A stretch of 64,000 bases of DNA from Lentisphaeraceae bacterium (GTDB lineage: Bacteria; Verrucomicrobiota; Kiritimatiellia; RFP12; DVOR01). The stretch is from positions 3,768 through 67,767 of the forward strand of contig SFJE01000006.1 in NCBI GenBank assembly GCA_004555175.1, given 5' to 3'. Shown in pieces: positions 41,803 to 50,099 of the stretch. Made by a program: the position numbers and the translations under genes. Each line of letters starts with the position of its first letter. The stretch's first letter is position 1. The notes below the pieces were generated by a model, which saw only the letters and a list, made by a program, of their open reading frames with translations, was not told where the DNA came from and made no database searches.

Positions 41803-42357
41803 GTGCCGATTCAGCCTTCGCCGCCGCCGAGCGCGCCCTTCCAGTCCACTGGCTTCCGGCGCTTCGATGAACTGCTGGAGGGGGGACTTCCCGCCGGCCG
41901 CGCAGTCGAGTTCCTCGCCCCCTCTGGCGGAGGCAAGACCACGCTGGTGCTACGTCTGGCCGCCACGCTCCAACGGCAAGGCCGGCGCGTGGCGCTCCTA
42001 GCGGCAGATGGCACCCTCACCCCCGCCTACGCCAAAGCCCAGGGGCTCGACCTCGATCGCGTGCTTTGGATAGATCCGGCGCTTGGCGAGCGTGCGCTGG
42101 CGGTGGCTCAGCGGATCCTCACCGAAGGGGCTGCCGAGCTCTTAGTGCTCGACGCGCCCGACGCGCTCGCCCTGCCGCGCTACGCCTTTCGTGCCCTCGG
42201 CCGCACCCTTGCCGACAGTCAAGCGCTCTGCCTAATCACACGCCCCCGAGGCCTCTTCACCCCCGCGCCCCTCTTCTGCAAGGCGCTCCGGCTCTATCTC
42301 CACCCCAAAGCCGTAGAAGCCTCCAATGGGCGCCGCGCGCTACGGCCGCTCAAGTGA
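41803..42357 (+). CDS. Small RecA-like ATPase, possibly ImuA-related
   Basis: About 184 residues from GTG 41803. STGFRRFDELLEGGLPAG followed by Walker A SGGGKTTL and a Walker-B-like LLVLDAPD give a short RecA/ImuA-type core. ImuA works with ImuB and DnaE2 in mutagenic repair, but neither partner is here, so the role is open. The frame is also open back to an ATG at 41704; residues from there (TARVPRQISRRLLPSV) are read out of a repeat and look non-native, so GTG 41803 is preferred, though it has no good ribosome binding site. Confidence 0.65.
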   Translation: MPIQPSPPPSAPFQSTGFRRFDELLEGGLPAGRAVEFLAPSGGGKTTLVLRLAATLQRQGRRVALLAADGTLTPAYAKAQGLDLDRVLWIDPALGERALAVAQRILTEGAAELLVLDAPDALALPRYAFRALGRTLADSQALCLITRPRGLFTPAPLFCKALRLYLHPKAVEASNGRRALRPLK

Positions 42358-42359
42358 CA

Positions 42360-42387
42360 GCGAGCCCGGCCGAGGGGCCGGGCTCGC
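42360..42387. terminator. Strong hairpin between convergent genes
   Basis: GCGAGCCCGGCC at 42360-42371, loop GAGG, perfect 12-bp complement at 42376-42387. There is no T tract on either side, so termination is likely but not certain. Confidence 0.5.
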
Positions 42388-42412
42388 GCGTGACGAACAC
42401 TGAAACACACGC

Positions 42413-43273
42413 TTAGCGCAAGCGCAGCGACTCCTTCAAGCGCTCGTTCTTATTGACCACCTCCTCCAGGTCGCCCTGCATCCCCTTCAGGCGGGCGGTA
42501 TCGGCCGTGGCGGGATCGAGGAGGCTTTGGGTGGAGCGGCGGACGAACTCGTTGGGAAGGGACCAGAAGACATTGCGAACGTAGTAATCGGGCGTGGCGC
42601 GGTGGAGGATAACGATCTCGCCATTATCGGCGATGTTGAGCCGGGGGCGGACAATGGGGAGATAGGCGCCGAGCATCACGGTCTTGAAGGTTCGGCCGTC
42701 GGGGGTGTCCTGAATGCGCAGGAAGAGACGGTCGATGTGCTGGCGGGGCCAACGCACGAGGGTGAAGTGACGCTGGCGACCGGGGTCCTTGGAGAAGAGC
42801 TGGAGGCCCTCGCTGATGACCGAGCCGGGGACGACCTCAAGGGTCTTGACCTGCGTTTCGTAGCGCATCCCGTTGAGGATGGCGCCAAAGGTGACGAAGT
42901 AGGTGCCCTCTTCGGTGAGGTTGACGCAGGCGGCGATGTCGATGTCGTAGACCTTCTCCTCGTTGGGGGCGAGGGTGAGGGGTTTGGGAAGGCACCCATT
43001 GGGGTCGCGGGCCGAGAGGGTGCGACGCATCGAATCGGTGGTCCGCGAGAGGAGGATTACACCGGCAGGGCCTTGGCCACGGCCAAGGGTGACCGTCTGA
43101 GGGGTGTTATTGCGCACCAGGACGCGGGCGGGGATCTCCTCGCCGATGATATAGGCACCGAGATTAAAGGAGATGCCCACCGAAAGCGGCGGAAGCGCGT
43201 TGGACTGCTGGGCGCAGAGCCCGGCGGCACAGGTCACGGCCGCCAAGAGCACGAGGAGGGGACGAAAGGTCAT
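42413..43273 (-). CDS. Secreted protein of unknown function
   Basis: 286 residues. Signal peptide about 1-20 (LLVLLAAVTCAAGLCAQ). The mature part begins with a beta-sandwich-like stretch (GEEIPARVLVRNNTPQTVTL, EKVYDIDIAACVNLTEEGTY) resembling intracellular-proteinase-inhibitor/BsuPI-type or Ig-like folds. It ends in a charged helix. ATG 43273 is used rather than the adjacent TTG 43276; AAGGAACCCC is upstream. Third gene of the SDR/symporter run, 17 bp after the symporter stop. Confidence 0.65.
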   Translation of the reverse strand: MTFRPLLVLLAAVTCAAGLCAQQSNALPPLSVGISFNLGAYIIGEEIPARVLVRNNTPQTVTLGRGQGPAGVILLSRTTDSMRRTLSARDPNGCLPKPLTLAPNEEKVYDIDIAACVNLTEEGTYFVTFGAILNGMRYETQVKTLEVVPGSVISEGLQLFSKDPGRQRHFTLVRWPRQHIDRLFLRIQDTPDGRTFKTVMLGAYLPIVRPRLNIADNGEIVILHRATPDYYVRNVFWSLPNEFVRRSTQSLLDPATADTARLKGMQGDLEEVVNKNERLKESLRLR

Positions 43274-43290
43274 CAAGGGGTTCCTTGGGG

Positions 43291-45918
43291 TTATTCTTCA
43301 GTGGGGCGCTGGCCGAGGGTCTTGAGCGTGAGCCCGGCGGCAGGACGGCGATTGGGGAACACGAAGGAGAGGATATAGGCCACCACCACGCAGACCACCA
43401 GCGCGATGCCGCCATAGGTGAAGGAGTGGAGTTTGGGGAAGAGGCAGCCGATGCCCAAGCTCACCACGTAGTTGACCACCAGGGCGATGAAGGCGGCTGC
43501 CCCGCTCACGCGCGGCATAAACACGCCCATCAGGAAGAGCGCCGAGAGGCCGCCGGTGAGGGTACCGATGAAGTTCTTGAAGATGTCGAAGAGCGAACGG
43601 CTGGGCATCTGCGCCAAAACCAACGCGGCCGCCACGCCGAGCACGCCCACAATGACCACGCAGATGCGGCCCCAGAAGACCTGCTTGGCCCCGTCCATGT
43701 CCTTGCGGAAGCGGGCGAGGAAGTCGGTGACAATCGAGGTGGCCGAGCTGTTGAGGTTGGTCGAGAGGGTGGAGATGGTGGCGGCGAAGACGGCCGCAAC
43801 GATGAGGCCCGAGAGGATCGGGTGCAGCTCGATAGCCATAAAGAGGGGGAAGACGGAGTCGTTCTTGGGCATTGTGATGTCCATCATCTCCGGGTGCTTG
43901 ATGTAGTGGGTGTAGAGGGCCGAGCCGATGAGGTAGAAGATGACCGAGGAGCCGACCGAGAGAAAGCCGTTGAACCAGATGGAGCGGGCGGCAGCCTTCT
44001 CGTTGGGGCAGGTGATGTAGCGCTGGACCACGCACTGGTCGGCCGTGTAGCTATTGAGGTTCTCCACAAAGCCCATAATCAGCACCACCCAGAAGACCGG
44101 CTCGGAGAAGAGGACGCGGAAGTCCCACATCTTCAGCTTGCCGGTGGTCCAGGCCACCGTGGAGAAGTCGCTCACCCCGCCGCTGCTGGCAATGAGCCAC
44201 ACCAGCACCACAATCGCGCCAAAGAGCAGGATGAGGCCCTGGACGAAGTCGCTCCAAATCACGGCCTCAACGCCGCCGAAGAAGCAGTAGATGATGGTGG
44301 CCACACCGCAGAGGACGATGGCCAACCAGATGGGCATCCCCGTCACGGCCCCCAACGCCAGCGCCGGCAGGAGCGTGACCACCGCCACGCGGCAGATCAT
44401 GAAGATGTTAAAGACCGTAGCGCCGAAGAGGCGGATGGAGACGTTGAAGCGCTTCTCCAAGTATTCATAGGCACTGGTGATGTTCAGCCGGCAGAAGAAG
44501 GGCAGGTAGAAGCGGATGGCGATCGGCGCGAGGGCCAATGTGCAGAGCGTCATCGTGAAGTAGCGCCAGTCCGAGAGATAGGTCATCGCCGGCACGGAGA
44601 TGAACGTAATCGAGCTGAGCATCGTGGCGTAGATGGAGACGCCCGCGACATACCACGGAATGCTCTTGCCGCCGCGGAAGTAGTTATCCGCCGTCTTCGG
44701 CTTAAGTGCAAAGTAGACCCCCATCCCCGCCATCGAGAAGAAGAAGAGCACAATCACCCCCCAGCTCGCCGCCGAGAAGCGCCACGCCTTGCGCTTGAAG
44801 CCCACCGTCAACACCTCACCCGTGCGCTTGGCCGGCTTAATCTCGCCCGCGGCAATCACCACCTGTCCACCCAGTTCAACCACCGCCGCCCCGCAACGCG
44901 GCAGCGCCTCGGCCGGCAGCTCGCCATACTCGCACCACTGCCCGGTGACCACATGGTAAGCATAGATCTTGCGGTTCCACCCGAAGGCCGCCGGCGCCTC
45001 GCCAAGCATCCTCTGCCAATCGGCCGGAAGCATCCGGTTCGCGCGGTCCCACATCTGCCCATTATAGCCGCCAATCAGCAACAGATGCTGGTCGCCCACC
45101 GGCACCAACCCCGCCCCAATCGTCGAAACCGGCGCGGCCTTGAGCACCTGCCAGGCGAAGTGACCATCGGCCCCCTTCGTGTAGCCATACCCATCATAGG
45201 CGGCCATCGGCTTGCCATCCTCTCCGGTAATGGTGCCGCCATAGACCACCAGGACCTTCTGCTTGTGGTCCCCGTTCTGCACGGCGGCCACAGCCTGACT
45301 CCGTGCCGGGCCCGGGAAGGCCGGCAACTCGCCCCACACCCACTGCCCCTCCACGCACTTCAAGGTCAGCACCCGGTTCGTCGGCTGCCCATTCAGCAGC
45401 CCGCCGACGAAGGCCGCGCCCCCCTCCCACGGCACGGCGGCCGTCATCGAGAGCGTTCCTGCCGGGCACGGCGGCAACGCCTCGGCCTTCCCGGAAGCAT
45501 CCAACACAAAGGCCTTATCTGTGGCACCCTGCGCGCCCACGCCCCCCACACACACCAAGCGCCACTGCGGCTTGAGGGCCGAGCCCACATTGACCGCCAC
45601 CGCGCCGCCCTCGGCCACCGCTTCGGGTAATGCCCCCACCTGCTGCCAACGCCAACTGCTCGCCTCGCCCTCAGCGGCCGGGGCCTTCTCGTAGCGCCAG
45701 AGCGCAGCACTGTATTCCTTCTTGCCCCCCTCAAAGGTGGAGCCGCCGCCGAGCAACAACGCCTCGCCCACCTTTCCGGCAAAGGGCCGCGCCACGGCCA
45801 CAGGCAAAGCCTCGCCTGGCTGATAGGTCAAGTCCAACGGCACAGCCCGGCCCAAAAGCCCCATGCCGCCGGCAACCGCACACAGCAATCCAATCTTTAC
45901 ACGCTTCCAAATGCTCAT
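43291..45918 (-). CDS. Kelch-propeller domain fused to a sodium:solute symporter
   Basis: 875 residues. Signal/anchor at 1-26, then kelch-type repeats over about 30-370 (LLLGGGSTFEGGKKEYSAAL, RLVCVGGVG, KVLVVYGGTI, LLLIGGYNGQMWD). One linking span (about 390) precedes an SSS-family transporter with about 13 spans: DNYFRGGKSIPWYVAGVSIY, ATMLSSITFISVPAMTY, SAYEYLEKRF and the NSSATSIVTDF region. The kelch part resembles mutarotases of the NanM type; transport of sialic acid or another sugar acid with external mutarotation is an inference. Start ATG 45918 overlaps the SDR stop (ATGA), so the two are coupled. Confidence 0.88.
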   Translation of the reverse strand: MSIWKRVKIGLLCAVAGGMGLLGRAVPLDLTYQPGEALPVAVARPFAGKVGEALLLGGGSTFEGGKKEYSAALWRYEKAPAAEGEASSWRWQQVGALPEAVAEGGAVAVNVGSALKPQWRLVCVGGVGAQGATDKAFVLDASGKAEALPPCPAGTLSMTAAVPWEGGAAFVGGLLNGQPTNRVLTLKCVEGQWVWGELPAFPGPARSQAVAAVQNGDHKQKVLVVYGGTITGEDGKPMAAYDGYGYTKGADGHFAWQVLKAAPVSTIGAGLVPVGDQHLLLIGGYNGQMWDRANRMLPADWQRMLGEAPAAFGWNRKIYAYHVVTGQWCEYGELPAEALPRCGAAVVELGGQVVIAAGEIKPAKRTGEVLTVGFKRKAWRFSAASWGVIVLFFFSMAGMGVYFALKPKTADNYFRGGKSIPWYVAGVSIYATMLSSITFISVPAMTYLSDWRYFTMTLCTLALAPIAIRFYLPFFCRLNITSAYEYLEKRFNVSIRLFGATVFNIFMICRVAVVTLLPALALGAVTGMPIWLAIVLCGVATIIYCFFGGVEAVIWSDFVQGLILLFGAIVVLVWLIASSGGVSDFSTVAWTTGKLKMWDFRVLFSEPVFWVVLIMGFVENLNSYTADQCVVQRYITCPNEKAAARSIWFNGFLSVGSSVIFYLIGSALYTHYIKHPEMMDITMPKNDSVFPLFMAIELHPILSGLIVAAVFAATISTLSTNLNSSATSIVTDFLARFRKDMDGAKQVFWGRICVVIVGVLGVAAALVLAQMPSRSLFDIFKNFIGTLTGGLSALFLMGVFMPRVSGAAAFIALVVNYVVSLGIGCLFPKLHSFTYGGIALVVCVVVAYILSFVFPNRRPAAGLTLKTLGQRPTEE

Positions 45919-46592
45919 GGTAGGGGTATCCTTTCGTAAAGAGAGCGTGGCAACAGCCACATGAAGAACGCGACCAAGCGCCAACGCGGCGTAACGTAAA
46001 TCACCGCCCGGCGCCGTTTCAATCCGCGAATGATGCACGCGGCCGCCCGCTCCGGAGAGCACCGCCAAAAGGTTGAGGCTTGCCCCAAGGCTGTGTCGAC
46101 AAAGCCCGGGAGCACCAGCACCGACTCGCACCCCTGCTGCCCGTGCCGCCAGCGCCGCCGATAACCCTCCATCGCCGCATTCATATAGGCCTTTGAGGGC
46201 GAGTAGCCATTCGTATTCTCCAGCCCGCGCAGCCCGGCAATGCTCGAGATCGCCACCAACCGCTTACATGTCTTGCTCTCGGCCGCCCACTGCGCCACCC
46301 GCTCAAAGGCCAAGACATTCAGTGCCAACGCCGGCTCGGTCAGCTCCCACGCCGGGCGCCGGCTCCGCGTCCCCACCCCGGCGCAAAAAATCACCGTATC
46401 GGCCTGCACCTGCGCAATCCGCTCCACGGCCCCCGGCGCAGTGACATCAAGCACAAAACTTTCGCCCCCCATCTCCGCAAGCAGCTCCCCGCGCCGCGCG
46501 CACGCCACCGCTTCAATCCCCTTGGCGCGCAAACCCACCACTAACGCGCGCCCGATCCCCGAGCTCGCGCCGATTACCAAGACCCGCTTCAT
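45915..46592 (-). CDS. Short-chain dehydrogenase/reductase
   Basis: 225 residues. NAD(P) site VLVIGASSGIGRALV at residues 4-18, NAG-like CAGVG, catalytic Ser in VAISSIAGL, and Tyr/Lys in YSPSKAYMNAA. The C-terminus is hydrophobic/basic (RWRLVAFFMWLLP) and may touch the membrane. Substrate unknown. The start could be ATG 46592 or 46604; the first is preferred because VLVIG then follows at the usual spacing. It overlaps the symporter start by 4 bp, suggesting a shared pathway for an imported sugar. Confidence 0.82.
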   Translation of the reverse strand: MKRVLVIGASSGIGRALVVGLRAKGIEAVACARRGELLAEMGGESFVLDVTAPGAVERIAQVQADTVIFCAGVGTRSRRPAWELTEPALALNVLAFERVAQWAAESKTCKRLVAISSIAGLRGLENTNGYSPSKAYMNAAMEGYRRRWRHGQQGCESVLVLPGFVDTALGQASTFWRCSPERAAACIIRGLKRRRAVIYVTPRWRLVAFFMWLLPRSLYERIPLP

Positions 46593-46736
46593 GGCCTCCT
46601 GCATAACACCGTGAGTATAACAAAACAGCCCCCGCCGTGCACAAGGCGTTTCGCGCGGTACACCTAAATCTCCGCGCCTCCGCGCGAGCGCGGCGAGCCC
46701 AAAGCGTGTATAATGGCCCCAACAAGGAGTTACTCT

Positions 46737-47033
46737 ATGGTCAAGCACATTATTCTCTGGAAGTTGAAGGCCGATTTGGCCGATGTGAACGCCGTCAAGT
46801 GCGGCATCAAGTCCGGCCTCGAAGGCCTCAAGGGCCAAATTCCAGGTCTCTTGGAAATCACCGTCCACACCGAAGGCCTGCCCTCCTCGAACATGGACGT
46901 GATGCTCGATTCCACCTTCACCGACGCCGCCGCCCTCAAGGCCTACGCCACCCACCCCGCCCATGTTGCCGTGGCCGATGGTAAAGTCCGCCCCTTCACC
47001 GCTCAGCGCGCCTGCCTGGACTTTGAGGTGTAG
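46737..47033 (+). CDS. Dabb-family (stress-responsive alpha/beta barrel) protein
   Basis: 98 residues, a ferredoxin-like dimeric barrel: MVKHIILWKLK at the N-terminus, LEGLKGQIPGLLEITVH, and AYATHPAHVAVADGKVRPF with the conserved His. The family's role is mostly unknown. ATG 46737 has AAGGAG at 46724-46729, and TATAAT lies at 46709-46714 without a clear -35. Divergent from the SDR operon. Confidence 0.88.
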   Translation: MVKHIILWKLKADLADVNAVKCGIKSGLEGLKGQIPGLLEITVHTEGLPSSNMDVMLDSTFTDAAALKAYATHPAHVAVADGKVRPFTAQRACLDFEV

Positions 47034-47101
47034 AAGTCGACAGTCGACAGGGCGCGTTCCGCGATGGCGAGCGCATCTGTCTCACGCGCTATCTCCTGAT
47101 T

Positions 47102-47142
47102 AACCAGCAACCCCGCGCCGCGAAGGCACGGGGTTGTTGGTT
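47102..47142. terminator. Hairpin between convergent dabb and pfk genes
   Basis: AACCAGCAACCCCG at 47102-47115 pairs with CGGGGTTGTTGGTT at 47129-47142 (one mismatch), AT-rich at the base. Likely serves both convergent genes. ACAG-type repeats (GTCGACAGTCGACAGG) lie at 47036-47052. Confidence 0.6.
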
Positions 47143-47190
47143 AAAGGCGTGAATGCCCCGCGTAAAACGCGCACTGTCCGCTAGCGAGCG

Positions 47191-48561
47191 TTAGGGCGTG
47201 TAAATCGCGCCGCGGGCGTTCTTCTCGGGGTTCATATAGAACTCCTGGCCGGTGGCGTCGAGGACCGAGGCCCAGAGGTTGGAGGTAAGCTCCACCTTGC
47301 GGCGCTCGATGGTGGCCAGCGGAATGGGCACCAGGGAGTAGTCGTCGTTCAAGCGGCCAACCACGCAGTTGGTGCGCCCAGCCATTGCGGCATGGACGGC
47401 CATACGGGCGAGGCGGTAGCAGAGGACGGCGTCGGAGGCGTCGGCCGCGCAGCTGCGGATGGTATAGGAGGGGTCGATGTACTTGACGGTGGCGCTCTTG
47501 TCGCCCTTGGCCTTGAAGTGCTCGAGGATGCGGGTCTTGAGGTATTCGCCAATGTCCTTCTTGAGGATATTGCCGGAGGCATCCTTGCGCACCTCGCCCT
47601 CCATCAGTTCCTGACCGGCGCCTTCGGCCACCACAATCACCGCGTGGCTCTTGCCCGATTCAAAGCGGCGCTCAAGCGCGCGCAGCAGACCGTTCTCGCC
47701 ATCGACCGTGAAGGGCGATTCGGGGATGAGGCAGAAGTTAACCACCGGGTTGGCCAGGGCGGCGTAGGCAGCGATGAAGCCCGAGTCGCGCCCCATCAGC
47801 TTCACCAGGCCAATGCCATGGAAGGCGCCGAGCGCTTCGGAGTGGGCCGAGCGAATGGCCGGCACAGCCGCGGCCACTGCGGTCTCGAAACCGAAGGTGC
47901 GGCCCACGAAGTGCAGGTCATTATCAATCGTCTTCGGAATACCGACCACAGAGATCTTCAAGCCGCGCTTGCGGCACTCGTCGGAGACATCGCGCGCGCA
48001 GCGGAGCGAGCCGTCGCCGCCGATAGCAAAGAGGATATTGATGCCCATGCGCTCGAGGGTGTCGACCATCCGCGAGGTATCCTGTTGCCCGCGCGAGGAA
48101 CCCAGCAGCGTGCCACCGTCTTCATGGATGGTGTCAACCGTGTCGGGCGTCAGGAGGATCGGCTCGTAGCCAAAGTCCGGCACCATTCCGGCATAACCGT
48201 AGCGGAAGCCGTAGATGGTCTTGACCCCATAATCGAAGGCCAACACTTCCACCAGGCCCTTGATCACATTGTTCAAGCCCGGGCAGAGACCGCCAGCCGT
48301 GACAATCGCCGCGCGCGTGGCCGCCGGATCGTGGAAAATCTTGCGGTGCGGACCGGCGCTCTCAAGCTTCGGCACCGAGCCATACTTCTTCACAAACTCG
48401 TGAACATACGCCGCGCGCACGCTCAGCAGCGAGTACATATCGTCCTCTTCCACAAAGTTGGTGTTGCGGATGGGCGTATCGACCTTGCACTCGCCGAGCG
48501 TCTCGGTGAGAAACGTGAACTTCGCAGGGTCCTCAAAGATGCGATCAAACAGGGAAGACAT
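47191..48561 (-). CDS. pfkA: 6-phosphofructokinase, long (TP0108/plant-like) type
   Basis: 456 residues. TAGGLCPGLNNVIKG, IGGDGSLRCA (about 178) and GIPKTIDNDLHFVGRTFGF (about 205) are PFK family blocks, followed by KLMGRDSGFIA and IPESPF. The GGDG form (Gly, not Asp) at the nucleotide site indicates ATP rather than pyrophosphate as donor, while the PKTIDND form is the one found in PPi-type and long ATP-PFKs; an ATP-dependent group-X-like enzyme is inferred. It phosphorylates fructose 6-phosphate in glycolysis. Own consensus-like promoter. Confidence 0.9.
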   Translation of the reverse strand: MSSLFDRIFEDPAKFTFLTETLGECKVDTPIRNTNFVEEDDMYSLLSVRAAYVHEFVKKYGSVPKLESAGPHRKIFHDPAATRAAIVTAGGLCPGLNNVIKGLVEVLAFDYGVKTIYGFRYGYAGMVPDFGYEPILLTPDTVDTIHEDGGTLLGSSRGQQDTSRMVDTLERMGINILFAIGGDGSLRCARDVSDECRKRGLKISVVGIPKTIDNDLHFVGRTFGFETAVAAAVPAIRSAHSEALGAFHGIGLVKLMGRDSGFIAAYAALANPVVNFCLIPESPFTVDGENGLLRALERRFESGKSHAVIVVAEGAGQELMEGEVRKDASGNILKKDIGEYLKTRILEHFKAKGDKSATVKYIDPSYTIRSCAADASDAVLCYRLARMAVHAAMAGRTNCVVGRLNDDYSLVPIPLATIERRKVELTSNLWASVLDATGQEFYMNPEKNARGAIYTP

Positions 48562-48609
48562 AAGGTTCCTCGTTAGCTTTCCAAAGAAAGGCGTAAAAGA
48601 TGAGGCGAT

Positions 48610-48638
48610 ATTATACGGGTTTTGTCACGCCAGGTCAA
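48610..48638 (-). promoter_or_regulatory. Promoter of pfkA
   Basis: On minus: TTGACC (48638-48633), 17-bp spacer, TATAAT (48615-48610), about 49 bp before the ATG. Confidence 0.88.
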
Positions 48639-48660
48639 ACCTGGGGCATCCTCGGGGCAA

Positions 48661-48697
48661 AGGTGAGGTAGGCCCTAGGTCGAGGTGAGGTAGGTTC
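48661..48697. repeat. Outlying 1.7 units of the 22-bp repeat
   Basis: AGGTGAGGTAGGCCCTAGGT then CGAGGTGAGGTAGG: the same unit as the array at 53152, about 4.5 kb away. Confidence 0.8.
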
Positions 48698-48719
48698 GGG
48701 GGCGGGGACGGGGCGGCTT

Positions 48720-50090
48720 TTACTGCAACGCCCATCGATACCCTGGCGCAGGGCGGAACCACAAGCCATCAGCCCTGCGTAGCAAGCGCCCGGAAGTATG
48801 CTCCGGCAGCACGAACGCCAGGGTATCTGCCAACGCCCCCGAGGCCACTAACAAGGTCTCCGCCTTAAGCCCTTCAGTCCCCTGGATGATGACTTCTGCA
48901 CGGTCAACATAGGGCTCCTCCACCGGGAACGAGGCCTCCAGCCATTGTGGCAACTCGGCCTCCAACCGCGCAACCAACAAGGGCTCACCGGAAAAAACCA
49001 CCGCGGCTCCATCTGCCAAGCGCAGCGTGGCAAGGCTCCCACCGCCTGTTATCTCCGCCCCCGAGCAGACTATGACATCGCCCGACGTGGCCCCTGCAAA
49101 GTCAAGCCGCCCTTCAAGCACATAGAGCTCTGCCGTTGATGCCGGCGAGGTGAGGCGGAGCGGCTCCTGCCCGCGCTTGAAATAGGTGCCCCCGCACAAC
49201 GCAGCGGACCACACTGCGCAGCCCGAGAGGCAATACCCACTGACGCTTGCGGTGTTCACCACGGCCTCGGGTGCCTTTGCCATTGTGCTGCAATCGACGG
49301 TGATAGCAGGGGCCGCCAAGTTGCAGAAAGCCACCGGCACCGACTGCTCCAACGCCGCCAAGCGCCAGTTCGCCGCCTCCTGCCAGCTTCCGCCCTGCTT
49401 ATTCGCCCACCGCATCATCCCGGGCTCAAGCGCAAGCGCATTGATATTCACCGACCCTCCAACGGCCTCTACCGTAATCGCCCCCTGACCATCGGCGCGG
49501 CAATCAAGGCTCATCACCATCCACTTGCCCGAGGTCGTCTCCTGGGCTGGTGGCATCGCCTCCACCGCCCCGCTGGCAGTCTCCGCAACGCAAGCCAACA
49601 CCTCATTGGCCGTCGCCAACGAGTAGACACTATCCGCGCCACTTCCCCAATCGTTGCCCCGCCCGGCCAACACCGTCAGCGTATACACCGCGCCCGCCTC
49701 AAGGCCTGCAAGCGTCAATGCCACCGAATCCCCATTACTATTGAGCACACCCCCATTCCACGCGCCGGTCACAGGCGTTTGCGGGAAGTCCTCCACCCGC
49801 CCGGGAAAGTGCTCAGGCTGCAACACACCGGCAGCGCCACACAGCGCCGCGCTGGCACCCTGAACCGTCACCGTCACCGGCGAGAGGCTACCATCCGGTG
49901 CGCGCAATGCGCTCGAGGCAATCGCCAAGCGGTTCCAAACATAGTCCCCCTCCCCGCGCCAGGGGAAGCGCGATGTCAAGGTCCCCGCCGCCCCATTCTC
50001 CGACAAGTTCCCAAAGGTGGCCAAAAGCAACGGCTCGGCAACCAGTGCACGCGCCACCAACATCCCAACAAACCACGCCAACCAACGCAT
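48720..50090 (-). CDS. Secreted beta-rich protein of unknown function
   Basis: 456 residues with a signal peptide (about 1-18). The first 220 residues resemble a discoidin/Ig-like extracellular module (GAVYTLTVLAGRGNDWGSG, SVNINALALEPG). Residues after about 280 are strand repeats (GRLDFAGATSGDVIVCSGAE, TGGGSLATLRLADGAAVVFSG) like passenger segments of autotransporter-type proteins, but no barrel follows. It starts 9 bp after the sulfatase, so the two are probably cotranscribed and act on the same extracellular material. Confidence 0.7.
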   Translation of the reverse strand: MRWLAWFVGMLVARALVAEPLLLATFGNLSENGAAGTLTSRFPWRGEGDYVWNRLAIASSALRAPDGSLSPVTVTVQGASAALCGAAGVLQPEHFPGRVEDFPQTPVTGAWNGGVLNSNGDSVALTLAGLEAGAVYTLTVLAGRGNDWGSGADSVYSLATANEVLACVAETASGAVEAMPPAQETTSGKWMVMSLDCRADGQGAITVEAVGGSVNINALALEPGMMRWANKQGGSWQEAANWRLAALEQSVPVAFCNLAAPAITVDCSTMAKAPEAVVNTASVSGYCLSGCAVWSAALCGGTYFKRGQEPLRLTSPASTAELYVLEGRLDFAGATSGDVIVCSGAEITGGGSLATLRLADGAAVVFSGEPLLVARLEAELPQWLEASFPVEEPYVDRAEVIIQGTEGLKAETLLVASGALADTLAFVLPEHTSGRLLRRADGLWFRPAPGYRWALQ

Positions 50091-50099
50091 CGCGCACGC

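Noticed and set aside
43285..45630. 781-codon plus-strand frame opposite the symporter
   Set aside because: Low-complexity His/Asp/Glu composition of an antisense frame; the minus strand encodes a complete symporter.
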